A stretch of 64,000 bases of DNA from JAFGLZ01 sp964622545 (GCA_964622545.1 CAZUQM010000019.1:57543-121542), one strand, 5' to 3'; counted from the first letter of the stretch, positions 26,732 through 36,637 are shown. A program made the numbers and translations. The notes: generated by a model not told the origin, from the letters alone.

Positions 26732-29700
26732 TCAGGACGCCAGGGCCTGGCGGATCACGGCCAGCATCTGCGAAGACTGATATGGCTTCTGCACGAACCC
26801 CGCGACGTCCTGATCGGAGAATCGGCTCAGGACCTCCTCTTGGTTATACCCGCTCGACAGGACAATCTGAAGATCCGGCCGGATCTTTCGCAGCTCCCGG
26901 AACGTCTCCTCGCCGCTCATGCCGGGCATGGTCAGGTCCAGGACCACGCAGGCGATGCGATCCGCCCCGGTCCGTAAGATCTCGATGGCCTTGTCGCCGC
27001 TGTCGGCGAGCGACACGTCGAAGCCCATCCTTTGGAGCATGCGCTTGCCCACGATCCGCACGGATCGCTCGTCGTCGACGAGCAGCACGGTCCCCTGGCC
27101 CCGCCAGCCGCCGTCGGAGGCGGCGGGGTCCTTCAAAGCTGGAGCCCGTTCGGACAATGCGGGCAGCATCATCCGGAAGGTCGTGCCCTGTCCCGGCTGA
27201 CTGTCCACGGTCAGCGCGCCGCGGTGACCGCGGATGATGCCCATGACGGCGGCCAGGCCGAGGCCCCGCCCGGTGAACTTCGTCGTGAAAAACGGATCGA
27301 AGATGCGGCTCAGGGTCTCCTCGTCCATACCGCATCCGGTGTCAGTAACCTGGAGGTAGACGTACTCGCCTTCGGGCAGGTCATCCGCCAGCAGCGTGTT
27401 GTCGAGGTCCTGTCGGTTCAGCTCGTGGACGCCCGTGGCGATCGTGATCACGCCGCTCTGATCCCCGATGGCCTCGGCGGCGTTGGTGATGAGGTTCATG
27501 ACCACCTGCCGGATCTGGGTGGCGTCGGCCTCGACGGCGGGCAGGTCCCGGGCGAAGTCGTAGCGGATCACGGCCCGCTGCGACACCGAGGCACTCATGA
27601 GCTGGGTCATCTCCTCCACGAGCGCGTTGAGGTCGATCCCCTCGACGATGAAGCGGCCTTTGCCGGAGTAGGCCAGCATCTGCCGGCACAGGTCGGCCGC
27701 GCGTCGCGACGCCGTCATGATCTCGGAGAGGTTATCCTGCACGGGATGGCTCTGAGGCAGTTCGAGCATGGCCAGGTCGGCGCTGCCCAGGATACCGGTC
27801 AGGAGGTTGTTGAAGTCATGGGCGATGCCGCCGGCCAAGACGCCGAGGCTCTCCAGCTTCTGGGCCTGCTGCACCTGGGCCAGCAAGCGACGGTGCTCCT
27901 CTTCGGCCTGCTTGCGGTCGGTCACGTCGAAGGCGTTGACCAAAACGGCGACCTGTCCCTGGTACTCGATACGCGTGGCCCGCATGTCGATCCATTTGAC
28001 GCGTCCGTCGAGCGTGAGCAGCTTGATCTCGTATTGTGCCGGGGGGTCTTCGCCGCGGTGCCTCTCCGTGCCGCGGCGGCGGATCATCTCCCGATGGTCG
28101 GGATGGGCCAGCTCCCAGAAATCGATCTGCAAGAGCTTCTCGCGAGGCCAGCCGAAGACCTCCTCGGCCATGGTGTTGACGTAGCAGAGCGGCCCGCCGC
28201 GGTGGATGCAGATCGCTGCCGGGCTCGTCTCGGCCAGGGCGCGGAACTGGGCCTCGCTTTCTCTCAGGGCCTGTTCGGCCCGCCTGCGATCGGTGATGTC
28301 GCGGCTGATGCCGACCAGGGAGGTCACGCGGCCCCGGTCGTCGAAGATGGGCGCCTGCGTGATCGAGACCCACCGGCTTCGTCCGTCGACGAGGCTGTCT
28401 TCCTGCTGGTAATCCACGAGGGGCTCTGCGGTCTCGATGATGCGCCGCTCCCTTTCGTGGGAATGTTCGACGTGCTCGCGTGTGAAGAAGTGCGAATCGT
28501 CCTTGCCGATCGCCTCGGCCGGATCGTTCAGCCCGAGCAGGCGCGCCTGGGCCAGGTTGATGCGGGTGAACCGGTGGTGCGTGTCCTTGAAGTAGATCTC
28601 GTCGGGCATGTGGTCCATCAAGGCCTGGAGCAGGGCATGACTCTCGCGGAGGGCGTGCTCGGTCCGCTTACGCTCGGTGATGTCGCGCACGAAGGCCCAC
28701 ATGCCGGTCGGTTCGCCGGCCTCGTTGCGGATCAGGTGAGCCGTCAGCTCGACCGGGAAGACGGTCCCGTCCTTGCGGATGTATTCCTTTTCGTACAGAC
28801 CCGAATAGCCGCGGCCTATGATGCGGTCGCGGACGATCTCGCTCTCCCACGCGTGCCATCGCTCGGGCGTGAGTTCGACGTAGTTCAACTGCCTCAACTC
28901 GTCGATGGCGTAGCCGAGCATCCGCTCGTAGGCCTCGTTGCATTGGAGGAACACGCCGTTGATGTCTGTCGAGACGATGCCGTCCAGGCTGTTCTCGTAA
29001 AGCTGTCGGTACTTCAGCTCGGATGCGAGTATCGTCTGGTCCGCCTGTTTGCGCTCGGTCAGGTCGAGCCCCATGCCGCCCAGAAGGCGCCTACCGGCCG
29101 CGTCCCTGAAGGGGAACTTGAACACGAGCCAGTGGTGTGTGCCGTCGTGCTGGGGGAGGGTCTCCTCCACGGCCTCGGCCACGCCCGAGGCGAAGATCCG
29201 TGCATCGTTTTCGCGGATCCTGTCGGCCGTCTCGGCGGGCCACAGGTCGTGATCGGTCTTGCCCTGCCAGGAATCCTGTTGGAGGCTGAAGGCTCGTTCG
29301 AAGGCGAGGTTGGCGTAGATGAGCCGTCCCTGGTCGTCCTTGACGTAGGCGGTGGCGGGGCTGTGGTTCATGAACGTCTGGAAGCGGCCTTCGCTCTCGC
29401 GCAAGGCACGCTCAGCCCGGCGGCGCTCGGTGACGTCCACGCCGATCGCCCAGGTATGCCAACCTGGGATGGGCGACCGCTGCGACACATTCGACCAGGC
29501 GATGACGCGTTTCGAGCCGTCCTTGCAGGTCAGCTCGAACTCCAGATCGCGGAATTGGAAGGCATGCTGCTCGATCGTTTCCAGCACGTAACGCCGATAG
29601 GCATCGTCGGGGTAGAGCAGCTTGAGCCCGTCGGGATGGTCGACGATCTCATGCGTCGCGTAGCCCGTGACCCGCTCGCATTCCCGGTTCCAGAAGATGA

Positions 29701-29965
29701 TCTTTCCGTGCTCGTCGAAGGCGTCGAGCATGACGGGCATCTGCTCGACCACCTGGAGGAAGCGCTCCTGGCTTTGCCGCAGTCTGGCCTCCGTGTCGGT
29801 CGGGTCCCTCGTGGGTGAGGGGGCGCCGGTCTCGGCCGCGGGCGCATCGTCGGCGTGCGAGGTGGGGTCCAGGGGCGCGGTCAGCTCGATCGTCGCCAAA
29901 CGGCGTCGGAGCCGGTTGATCTCGGCCAGGAGCTCCTCGCGCGATCTCATGTCATCCTGGATCAT
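26732..29965 (-). CDS. Soluble multi-PAS hybrid histidine kinase with C-terminal receiver
   Basis: 1077 residues without membrane segments. A short N-terminal coiled coil (about 6-27) is followed by five PAS domains (about 61-190, 191-310, 315-435, 440-565, 570-690), each ending in a DxTERxxAE-type PAC linker. The HisKA domain has the phosphoacceptor His716 in LAGGIAHDFNNLL. The ATPase domain shows the N box NLITNAAEAIG, DTGCGMDEET, and GRGLGLAAVMGI. The receiver (about 957-1075) has Asp964/965, phosphoacceptor Asp1010 in VVLDLTMPGMSGEE, and Lys1060 in FVQKPYQ. Everything needed for autophosphorylation and intramolecular relay is present. No partner regulator gene is adjacent, so its target is unknown. 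AAGGA precedes the ATG. Confidence 0.95.
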   Translation of the reverse strand: MIQDDMRSREELLAEINRLRRRLATIELTAPLDPTSHADDAPAAETGAPSPTRDPTDTEARLRQSQERFLQVVEQMPVMLDAFDEHGKIIFWNRECERVTGYATHEIVDHPDGLKLLYPDDAYRRYVLETIEQHAFQFRDLEFELTCKDGSKRVIAWSNVSQRSPIPGWHTWAIGVDVTERRRAERALRESEGRFQTFMNHSPATAYVKDDQGRLIYANLAFERAFSLQQDSWQGKTDHDLWPAETADRIRENDARIFASGVAEAVEETLPQHDGTHHWLVFKFPFRDAAGRRLLGGMGLDLTERKQADQTILASELKYRQLYENSLDGIVSTDINGVFLQCNEAYERMLGYAIDELRQLNYVELTPERWHAWESEIVRDRIIGRGYSGLYEKEYIRKDGTVFPVELTAHLIRNEAGEPTGMWAFVRDITERKRTEHALRESHALLQALMDHMPDEIYFKDTHHRFTRINLAQARLLGLNDPAEAIGKDDSHFFTREHVEHSHERERRIIETAEPLVDYQQEDSLVDGRSRWVSITQAPIFDDRGRVTSLVGISRDITDRRRAEQALRESEAQFRALAETSPAAICIHRGGPLCYVNTMAEEVFGWPREKLLQIDFWELAHPDHREMIRRRGTERHRGEDPPAQYEIKLLTLDGRVKWIDMRATRIEYQGQVAVLVNAFDVTDRKQAEEEHRRLLAQVQQAQKLESLGVLAGGIAHDFNNLLTGILGSADLAMLELPQSHPVQDNLSEIMTASRRAADLCRQMLAYSGKGRFIVEGIDLNALVEEMTQLMSASVSQRAVIRYDFARDLPAVEADATQIRQVVMNLITNAAEAIGDQSGVITIATGVHELNRQDLDNTLLADDLPEGEYVYLQVTDTGCGMDEETLSRIFDPFFTTKFTGRGLGLAAVMGIIRGHRGALTVDSQPGQGTTFRMMLPALSERAPALKDPAASDGGWRGQGTVLLVDDERSVRIVGKRMLQRMGFDVSLADSGDKAIEILRTGADRIACVVLDLTMPGMSGEETFRELRKIRPDLQIVLSSGYNQEEVLSRFSDQDVAGFVQKPYQSSQMLAVIRQALAS

Positions 29966-29985
29966 ACGTCCATCCTTGCCGCGAG

Positions 29986-30029
29986 CGCGGCCGTCACGGT
30001 CTCGGTCATCGAGGGACCGTCCGGCCGCG
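29986..30029. other. Long imperfect GC-rich hairpin upstream of the histidine kinase gene
   Basis: The arm 29986-30001 pairs with 30015-30029 over about 14 positions with one bulge, leaving a 13-base loop. It lies in the 133-bp gap between aroF and the kinase gene, both on the minus strand. No T-tract follows on either strand. It could be a weak terminator for aroF or a structured leader for the kinase message. Confidence 0.35.
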
Positions 30030-30098
30030 AACCCCTATGGGTTGTCGATCGGCTCGCTAGGACAACGGACCGGTGGCCCGCATCTCGGCCACGACCCG

Positions 30099-31091
30099 TC
30101 ATGCCGCGCCGGTCAGCTCGCCCACGAGCCGCCCGAACTCCTCGGGACGCAGCGACTGGGCCCCATCGGAAAGCGCCTTCTCGGGCTCGTGGTGGACCTC
30201 GATCATCAGGCCGTCGGCACCGACGCCCATTGCGCCGCGGGACAGCGGCGCGACGAACTCGCGAACGCCCGCGGCATGGCTCGGGTCGACGATGATGGGC
30301 AGATGACTCAGGCGCTTGACCGTGGGAATGGAGCTGAGGTCGAGCGTGTTGCGCATGTGGTCGGCGAAGGTCCGGACCCCCCGCTCACACAGGATGACCT
30401 GGCGGTTGCCCTCGGTCAGGATGTACTCCGCGGCCATCAGCCACTCCTCGATGGTCGCCGCCATGCCCCGCTTGAGCAGGACGGGCTTGCGGGCTCGGCC
30501 GGCGCGGCGGAGCAGCGTGTAGTTCTGCATGTTTCTAGCGCCGATCTGGATCACGTCGGCCTTGGCCTCGACCAGGTCGCAGACCTCGTGGTCGATGGCC
30601 TCGGTGACCACGGGCAGGCCCGTCTCCTCCCGGACGCGGACCAGGATGTCCAGCCCCTTGTCGCCCAGGCCCTGGAAGGCATAGGGCGAGGTCCGCGGCT
30701 TGAAGGCGCCGCCGCGAAAGAGTGTCGCGCCGGCGGCCTTGACGTGGCGAGCGATCGTCAAGGCCTGCTCCTCGCTCTCCACCGCGCACGGCCCGGCGAT
30801 GAGGCACAACCCGCCGCCGCCGACCGTGGCCGGTCCTACCTGGATGGAGGTGTCTTCGGCGTGCGTCTCGCGGCTGACCAGCTTGTACGGCTTGGAGACA
30901 CGGATGGTCTCCTTCACGCCCGGCATCGACAGGAACGGGGCGGGGTCGACGGCCCCCTGGTTGCCCAGGACGCAGATGGCGGTGCGTGTGCCGCCCGAGA
31001 CGGCGTTGGATGTGAAGCCGAGCGAGCGAACCGCGTCGGCGACACGGTTGATCTGCTCGGTCGTGGCGTCGGTCTTCATCACGATCAACAT
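30099..31091 (-). CDS. aroF: 3-deoxy-7-phosphoheptulonate (DAHP) synthase, type I beta with ferredoxin-like regulatory domain
   Basis: First step of the shikimate pathway: condenses phosphoenolpyruvate and erythrose-4-phosphate. 330 residues from ATG 31091; the frame runs open further upstream but only as low-complexity shadow sequence. Residues 1-75 form the ferredoxin-like domain (MLIVMKTDATTEQINRV, FLSMPGVKETIRVSKPYKL) that gives tyrosine or prephenate feedback in this subtype. The catalytic barrel shows LIAGPCAVESEEQ, RGGAFKPRTSPYAFQGLG, IQIGARNMQNYTLL, PVLLKRGMAATIEEWL, and PIIVDPSHAAG. A GATAAT-like -10 element sits at 31167-31172 on the minus strand, but no good -35 accompanies it. Confidence 0.95.
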   Translation of the reverse strand: MLIVMKTDATTEQINRVADAVRSLGFTSNAVSGGTRTAICVLGNQGAVDPAPFLSMPGVKETIRVSKPYKLVSRETHAEDTSIQVGPATVGGGGLCLIAGPCAVESEEQALTIARHVKAAGATLFRGGAFKPRTSPYAFQGLGDKGLDILVRVREETGLPVVTEAIDHEVCDLVEAKADVIQIGARNMQNYTLLRRAGRARKPVLLKRGMAATIEEWLMAAEYILTEGNRQVILCERGVRTFADHMRNTLDLSSIPTVKRLSHLPIIVDPSHAAGVREFVAPLSRGAMGVGADGLMIEVHHEPEKALSDGAQSLRPEEFGRLVGELTGAA

Positions 31092-31305
31092 GAACGGCGT
31101 CTCCGGTGCGGTCTTACGATGATCACGGGTGCGCGTCGGTCTGGGCGGCTGTCCCCACGAAACCCCATTATCGTAGAACCTATCAGGCCGTTTGGGAATG
31201 CCGGTTCGCGGTCGGCGAGCCCGGCGGTTCGACGGGCCCGGTCGAAAGGGGATAAGTCGGTGTGTCAATGGCGAGGAAGCGTGGCTCGACGTCCCGGTGG
31301 GCTCG

Positions 31306-32475
31306 TCACCCCGTGTCTCTCGGCAGGAGCAGCTCGCCGCAGGTCTTGGTGAAGAACGCATCGGTCATGCCCGCGATGAAGTCCACCACGATCCGGGCAG
31401 GCTGAGTCTCCCCGCGACGATGGACATCGCGCTCGAGGAAGTCGGCGAAGACGTCCAGGTACGGTTCCCGTCCGCGGAGCCGGTTCGGATCGCCGTTGTG
31501 GCCGTCGAGCTCCTCGAGGAGCGACTCGAACAAGACGCGCATCGCCCGATCGATCTGGGCGTCCGATCGCGTGGCCACCTCGGAGAGGTAGATCCGCTCG
31601 AAGCTGAACCGGTAGAGCGTCTCGAGGGCCTCGTGGGCCTCGTCGCTGACGCGGAGCCGATCGTCGTCGATGCCGTGGCCGATCAGCTCGCGGACGAGTC
31701 GCGCGATGATCGACGCGTTGGACGTGCCCAGGACACGGGCCGCTTCGGCGGGGATTGCCTCGCGTCGAATGATGCCGAGCGCCAGGGCGTCCTCGAGGTC
31801 GCGGCCCATGTAGGCGATCTTGTCGGCCCAGCGGACCAGGCAGCCCTCGAGCGTGGCGGGCTGGGCCTGGCCGCGTTGCATGGTGAGCAGGGCGGCGGGG
31901 GGCTTCGTCCGGTCCGGCGCGAGCGTCTGCTCGAACCCCTCGCCGTAGTGACAGGCGATGCCGTCTCGCACGGCGAACGTCAGGTTCAGCCCCGGCTGCT
32001 CGTCGTAGGGCGACTCGATCTCGTCGACGATCCGCAGGCTGTGCAGCTCGTGCGAAAAGGCGATGCCGTGCTCCCGCGCCAGACTCGCCAGGCAGCGCTC
32101 ACCGGTGTGTCCGAAGGGCGCGTGGCCCAGGTCGTGACCGACGGCGATCGCGTTGACCAGGTCGATGTTCAGCCGCAGCACCTGCGCGATGGTGGTGGCC
32201 ACCGAGGCGACGTGCAGGCAATGCTCCATCCGGGTGCAGAGGTGATCGTTGACGGGCGAAATGAACACCTGCGTTTTGTGACGAAGCCTGCGGAAGGCCC
32301 GTGAGTGGAGGATACGTGTGGTGTCCCGATGAAAGGCGGGCCGGACGTCGTCGGGCTCAATGGCGTAGACGCGCATGGCGTAGCGCGGGTTGCTGGACAG
32401 CGCAGCCTGCTCGCACAGCGTGTCGCGCTCTTGCCGTTCGAGTCGGAGTCGTGGGCAATCCACGTTCGCTGACAT
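31306..32475 (-). CDS. dGTPase-like HD-domain triphosphohydrolase
   Basis: Hydrolyses deoxynucleoside triphosphates to nucleoside and triphosphate, trimming dNTP pools. 389 residues from ATG 32475, with GGGAGA just upstream. The metal site is complete: RDTTRILHSRAFRRLRHKTQ, RMEHCLHVASVATTIA (His of the HD set), AVGHDLGHAPFGHTGE (His-Asp pair) and the later WADKIAYMGRDLEDAL (Asp). It lacks the long C-terminal extension of the E. coli enzyme, which matches the shorter dGTPase-like subfamily. A perfect TATAAT box at 32518-32523 marks its promoter. Confidence 0.94.
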   Translation of the reverse strand: MSANVDCPRLRLERQERDTLCEQAALSSNPRYAMRVYAIEPDDVRPAFHRDTTRILHSRAFRRLRHKTQVFISPVNDHLCTRMEHCLHVASVATTIAQVLRLNIDLVNAIAVGHDLGHAPFGHTGERCLASLAREHGIAFSHELHSLRIVDEIESPYDEQPGLNLTFAVRDGIACHYGEGFEQTLAPDRTKPPAALLTMQRGQAQPATLEGCLVRWADKIAYMGRDLEDALALGIIRREAIPAEAARVLGTSNASIIARLVRELIGHGIDDDRLRVSDEAHEALETLYRFSFERIYLSEVATRSDAQIDRAMRVLFESLLEELDGHNGDPNRLRGREPYLDVFADFLERDVHRRGETQPARIVVDFIAGMTDAFFTKTCGELLLPRDTG

Positions 32476-32517
32476 GGGTTCTCCCGCACGAGGATGACAT
32501 GCGCACGTCGGCACGGC

Positions 32518-32547
32518 ATTATACTGGGCGGGTACAGGGGGCAGGAA
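32518..32547 (-). promoter_or_regulatory. Promoter of the dGTPase-like gene
   Basis: On the minus strand TTCCTG (32547-32542) and a perfect TATAAT (32523-32518), 18-base spacer. On the plus strand the same spot reads TATACT (32520-32525), which could serve the divergent zinc-ribbon gene, though no good -35 is seen there. Confidence 0.45.
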
Positions 32548-32575
32548 CCATCATCGGTTCAGGGAGCAGGCGCCC

Positions 32576-33100
32576 ATGCTCGAGGCGAGGACGGTCGTGG
32601 GCATTCGACGGATTCGGTCGGCCGGCTACGTGGTGGCATGGGTCGCCTGGTCAGTCTGTCTGGTCACACAGGTGCTCATCGGCACCTACGATGTGAAGGT
32701 GGTGCTGGCAACCGGACCGTTCGTGTTCGCCTTGGGCCTGATGGTGCTCGCCCTAGGATACGGGGCCCGGCACGGTTCGATGATGCGCCTGGGGATCACG
32801 TATAGCCTTATGTGCGTTGGCTCCTTCCTATCGGTGATTGTCTTCGATCTCTCTCCGACCGAAGCCGAGACGCCGTTCTTCGTCGCCGGCTTGATCCTGG
32901 TCCCAGTGCTCGCCATCTGGTGCAGTCGGATTGTGGTCGAGCCTCCGCCCATGCCAGAAGATGTGGATTCATACCGCTGTCAGCAATGCGGCTACCTTCT
33001 GTACGGTTTGCGCGAGCCGCGGTGCCCGGAGTGCGGTCAGGCCTTCGATGCGACCAAGCTGAGCGAGTTGTCCGGGAGGTTTCCCGCGGACGGGACCTGA
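32576..33100 (+). CDS. Membrane protein with C-terminal zinc ribbon, function unknown
   Basis: 174 residues. Four hydrophobic segments (about 17-36, 43-62, 70-88, 98-118) are followed by a soluble tail. The tail holds a four-cysteine zinc ribbon, CQQCGYLLYGLREPRCPECG, a version seen again and again in planctomycete membrane proteins of unknown role. The start is ATG 32576; a ribosome site is weak (CAGGGAGCAGG lies about 8-18 bases upstream). The gene stands alone between the divergent dGTPase-like gene and the heparinase-like gene. Inner-membrane location with the ribbon in the cytoplasm is likely. Confidence 0.8.
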   Translation: MLEARTVVGIRRIRSAGYVVAWVAWSVCLVTQVLIGTYDVKVVLATGPFVFALGLMVLALGYGARHGSMMRLGITYSLMCVGSFLSVIVFDLSPTEAETPFFVAGLILVPVLAIWCSRIVVEPPPMPEDVDSYRCQQCGYLLYGLREPRCPECGQAFDATKLSELSGRFPADGT

Positions 33101-33159
33101 CGTCTCGGCGGTCGTCCTTCCGCGGAGGAGGTCGCATGCTGTCCAGCGGTTGCCTCGGC

Positions 33160-33187
33160 TTGTCCGACGTGCCAACGCGGTTATGAT
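33160..33187 (+). promoter_or_regulatory. Sigma70-like promoter of the heparinase-like gene
   Basis: TTGTCC (33160-33165) and TATGAT (33182-33187), 16-base spacer; leader of about 52 bases before ATG 33247. Confidence 0.5.
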
Positions 33188-33246
33188 GCCGTCTGCCGCA
33201 ATCCGCAACGACAAGCACGCTACCAGCACCTTCGCGGAGGTTCCCC

Positions 33247-36200
33247 ATGGCTCCACTTTTCGTGTTGTTGGCGGCACTGGCCGCCGGTGATGCGCCAGCG
33301 TTGACATTCGAAGGCGCGTCCCGCCATCCGACCGTCAATGTCACACCCGCCGACGTCGAGCGGGCCCGGCGGCGCGTTGCGTTCGACCCCGAGGCGAAGG
33401 CGTGGCTTGAGGGTGTTCACAAGTCGGTGACCACGTGGTCCGACAAGGACCCGGCCTGGATCCGCTCGGTCATGCCCGGCGAGGGCGCGTGCTTTGCGTA
33501 CGGCTTCACCGGTTGTCCGATCTGCTCGGGCAGATGGAGCGCGTGGGGCAAGGCGCGGTGTTCGTTCGACAAGCCCGGCAAGGTGACGTGTTCGGGCGGC
33601 CATGTCTTGCCCGACGCTGAACATCCCGACCCCGGCACGGGCTACAAGGCGCCCGACGGACGCATCCATTACTTCGTCGGCTCGTACAACGCCTGGGCGG
33701 TCGAGACGCTGATCTTCAAGATCGCCAAGCCGTACACGACGCTCTGGCTGCTCGACCGCGACGACCGTGCGGGGCGGATGGCCACGGTGATCCTCGACGA
33801 GATCGCGCGGATCTATCCGTCGTGCGACAAGGGCTCGTGGGACTACCCCTCGAACCCGCCGAGCGGCCGGCTCTGCCGGCCTTGGTACCAGGTCGCTCGT
33901 GTGCTCGTGCACTTCGTCGACATGTATGACAAGCTGTACGATCATCCGGCCATGGACGAGCCGTCATCCCGGTCGGGCCTGACGCGACGTCAGAACATCG
34001 AAAACAACCTGCTGCTCAACGGGGCGAAGTACTGCTACGACATGTCGATCAAGCAGGGCGGCTTGCATAACGGCCAGGCTGACTACCTCCGCGGCGTGCT
34101 GGCCGTCGGCGTGGTGCTGGGCATTCCCGAGTACGTCACGTGGCCCGTGGACGGCACGTACGGCATCCGCGCGATGCTGGCCAACAACGTCGATCGCGAC
34201 GGCCGTTACTTCGAGACGGCCAGCGGCTACGCCCTGCACACGCGGAACCTGTATCTGACGTTCTCCGAGCCGCTGCTGAACTACCGCGGCAGCGCCTATC
34301 CGAACGGCCTGAACCTGTACGACGACCCGCGCTTCGAGGCCTTCTACGTCCTGCCGCAGATGGCCACGACGTGTCTGGGCCATTGGGGCACGTTCGGCGA
34401 TGCCTCGCCGGCGTTTCGCACACGGACCACGCCGCCGTACCACCCGCGGGACGTGTGGGACATCCGCTACGCCGAGCACCTGGCCGTGCGGATGTCCGAC
34501 CCAGCCAAGCGGGCCGCCCATCAGACGCTGCTCGAAGAGCTGAAGCGGCGCGACCCGGATCACAAGAAACGTCTGGCCGACATGACGGCCTGGCGGATCT
34601 TCCACGGACCCGACGAGCCCGCGACGGGCGGCGAACTGACCGAGCGCATGGAGGACCACCTCGACGGCTCGTTCTTCGTCGGGCAGAAGGGCCTGGCCGT
34701 GCTGAGGCAGGGCTCGGGCCCGGCCGCCCACGCGGCCATCCTTCGGTTCGGGCCGTCACTCGTCCACGGTCACTACGACGACCTGAACGTGAACTATTAC
34801 GCGGCCGGCTATGACATCTCGTACGACTTGGGCTACTCGCTCGGCAGCACGCACACGCAGGTCGGTTGGGCCAAGCAGACGATCAGCCACAACGTCGTCG
34901 TGGTCGACGAGACCTCGCACGGCGGCGGGCAGTTCGGCGGCTCGCTGCTGCACTTCGCGGACACACCCAACATGAAGCTGGCCGAGGGCACGTCGAACGT
35001 CTACGCCCACGCCGGCGTGAAGACCTATCGCAGGCTGTTCGCCGTCACCGACGGTTACGCGCTGGATGTCTTTCGCGTACGCGGCGGCAAGCAGCACGAC
35101 CTGCCCATGCACAGCATCTCGACGGAGGTCACGTGGGAGGGGCTCGCGTTCGGTGAGCCGCAAGAGGGCAGCCTGGCCGGCCAGGAATACCGCTGGGGGG
35201 CGCTCCAGCTCAACGACGGCGACATGAAGGGTTACCCGGGCAAGCCGTATTGGAACCCGCCGCCCGGCAACGGCTACGGCTTTCTGGTCGAGCCGGCCTG
35301 GGCCGAGCCGTCGAACTCGTGGCGGGCGACGTGGCACATGCAGGACAAGGCCAAGACGCGGTTCGAGCTGCTGGCGCTGCACACACCCGGCACGCGGGTG
35401 GTCTCGGCGGTCGCGCCGGGCCTGTATCCGACGTATCCCAAGGCCCGGTACCTGATCCGACGCCGCAAGGGCGACGACCTGTCGTCGTGTTTCGTGTCGG
35501 TGTGGCAGGCGTGGAGCGGCAAGACCAAGCCGGCGGTGAGATCGATTCGACGGATCGATGAAGGCGGGGCACCGACTGCGGATTCGGCCATGATCCTCCG
35601 GGTCGACCTGAACGACGGCCGGCGGGACGTGTGGTGCCTCTCGCCGAGCGCGGACATGACCGTCTCGGGCAAGGACGGCGATACGGAGATCTCGCTGTCG
35701 GGCTCGATCGGCTGGGTTCGGATGAAGGGCGATGACGTGGAGGTAGCCCACGTCCTTGACGCCAGGAAGCTGTCCGTTGGCAAGTGGACGATCGAGCTGG
35801 GGACGGCGTCGCGCTTGGGCGTGGTGGCCGCCGAACCCGCGCACCCGCAGATCCTGCCGCTGGACAGGGCCTGGCCGGCCGATGGTCGCTATGACGGCGA
35901 GCCGGTGTACGTGTCGCGTTCGAGCTACTCGCCCAACTCGGCGTACCTGGTTGATCGTATCGACGGTCGCAGTCGACTCGTCGTCCAGCAGGCCGGCACG
36001 ATCCTCGGTCAGGGCACGGTGGCCGAGGTGAAGGATGCGAACACGCTGATCACGAAGGTGCCGCACGAATACGCACGGTCGGTGCGGCGGCGGGGGCCGT
36101 CAGGCTTCTTCAGGGGCAAGTGGCTTGACGTGATCGGTGAGAAGACGGCCACGCACATCCGCAGCGTCACCTTCGGCCGGGCCGGCACGATGACGATCGA

Positions 36201-36381
36201 CGTCGAGTCGACCCGAGGTTTGAAGCCCGGTCAGCGGTTTCTGTATCGCGACGTCCAGCCGGGCGACACGGTGACGGTGCAGCACTGGGCCTCGCTCCGC
36301 CGACAAGCCGATGGCCGCCACAAGCTGAACTCCAACACGCAGGCCAGGGCCGTCACGCCCGCGGACAAGACGATTCCCTGA
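33247..36381 (+). CDS. Secreted heparinase II/III-like polysaccharide lyase
   Basis: 1044 residues; ATG 33247 follows GGAGG at six bases. A short signal peptide (PLFVLLAALAAGDAPA) indicates export. Residues about 60-440 read as the alpha/alpha toroid of PL8/12/15/21-type lyases (NIENNLLLNGAKYCYDMSIK, ETASGYALHTRNLYL). The heparinase II/III domain follows, with the conserved GHYDDLNVNYYAAGYDISYD segment and NVVVVDETSHGGGQ. The C-terminal third is beta-rich and ends with a possible carbohydrate-binding or beta-sandwich region. The substrate could be a glycosaminoglycan, alginate or similar uronic-acid polymer; the sequence does not decide. A Cys-type sulfatase resembling N-sulfoglucosamine sulfohydrolases lies 3.5 kb away. 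Confidence 0.88.
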   Translation: MAPLFVLLAALAAGDAPALTFEGASRHPTVNVTPADVERARRRVAFDPEAKAWLEGVHKSVTTWSDKDPAWIRSVMPGEGACFAYGFTGCPICSGRWSAWGKARCSFDKPGKVTCSGGHVLPDAEHPDPGTGYKAPDGRIHYFVGSYNAWAVETLIFKIAKPYTTLWLLDRDDRAGRMATVILDEIARIYPSCDKGSWDYPSNPPSGRLCRPWYQVARVLVHFVDMYDKLYDHPAMDEPSSRSGLTRRQNIENNLLLNGAKYCYDMSIKQGGLHNGQADYLRGVLAVGVVLGIPEYVTWPVDGTYGIRAMLANNVDRDGRYFETASGYALHTRNLYLTFSEPLLNYRGSAYPNGLNLYDDPRFEAFYVLPQMATTCLGHWGTFGDASPAFRTRTTPPYHPRDVWDIRYAEHLAVRMSDPAKRAAHQTLLEELKRRDPDHKKRLADMTAWRIFHGPDEPATGGELTERMEDHLDGSFFVGQKGLAVLRQGSGPAAHAAILRFGPSLVHGHYDDLNVNYYAAGYDISYDLGYSLGSTHTQVGWAKQTISHNVVVVDETSHGGGQFGGSLLHFADTPNMKLAEGTSNVYAHAGVKTYRRLFAVTDGYALDVFRVRGGKQHDLPMHSISTEVTWEGLAFGEPQEGSLAGQEYRWGALQLNDGDMKGYPGKPYWNPPPGNGYGFLVEPAWAEPSNSWRATWHMQDKAKTRFELLALHTPGTRVVSAVAPGLYPTYPKARYLIRRRKGDDLSSCFVSVWQAWSGKTKPAVRSIRRIDEGGAPTADSAMILRVDLNDGRRDVWCLSPSADMTVSGKDGDTEISLSGSIGWVRMKGDDVEVAHVLDARKLSVGKWTIELGTASRLGVVAAEPAHPQILPLDRAWPADGRYDGEPVYVSRSSYSPNSAYLVDRIDGRSRLVVQQAGTILGQGTVAEVKDANTLITKVPHEYARSVRRRGPSGFFRGKWLDVIGEKTATHIRSVTFGRAGTMTIDVESTRGLKPGQRFLYRDVQPGDTVTVQHWASLRRQADGRHKLNSNTQARAVTPADKTIP

Positions 36382-36543
36382 GTGCCGATTCCACAAGATG
36401 TCGCCGGTAGCACCTGCCAACGTCGAAAACGCAAAGGCCGTCGCGCCATCCTGCCGATGACAAGCGTGGTGGTTGCCGCCGGTGTGGCAGCATGACCGTG
36501 CATCGGCCCGGGCAGGCCGGGTGTCACCAGGCCCGCCGCGGGT

Positions 36544-36573
36544 TTGGGTGTTGCCCGGGGCGTGGCGTATGAT
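36544..36573 (+). promoter_or_regulatory. Possible promoter of hpf
   Basis: TTGGGT (36544-36549) and TATGAT (36568-36573), 18-base spacer. The rest of the 256-bp gap after the heparinase-like gene shows GC-rich inverted repeats but no other recognisable feature. Confidence 0.35.
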
Positions 36574-36637
36574 GGTCTTGAGCGGACCTGTTGTCCGGTG
36601 AGGTATCGAAATGGCTCGAGCTCTGACGAGGGAAGCG

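Noticed and set aside
27032..29818. 928-codon plus-strand frame antisense to the histidine kinase
   Set aside because: Shadow of a clearly assigned five-PAS kinase; no start signal or domain.
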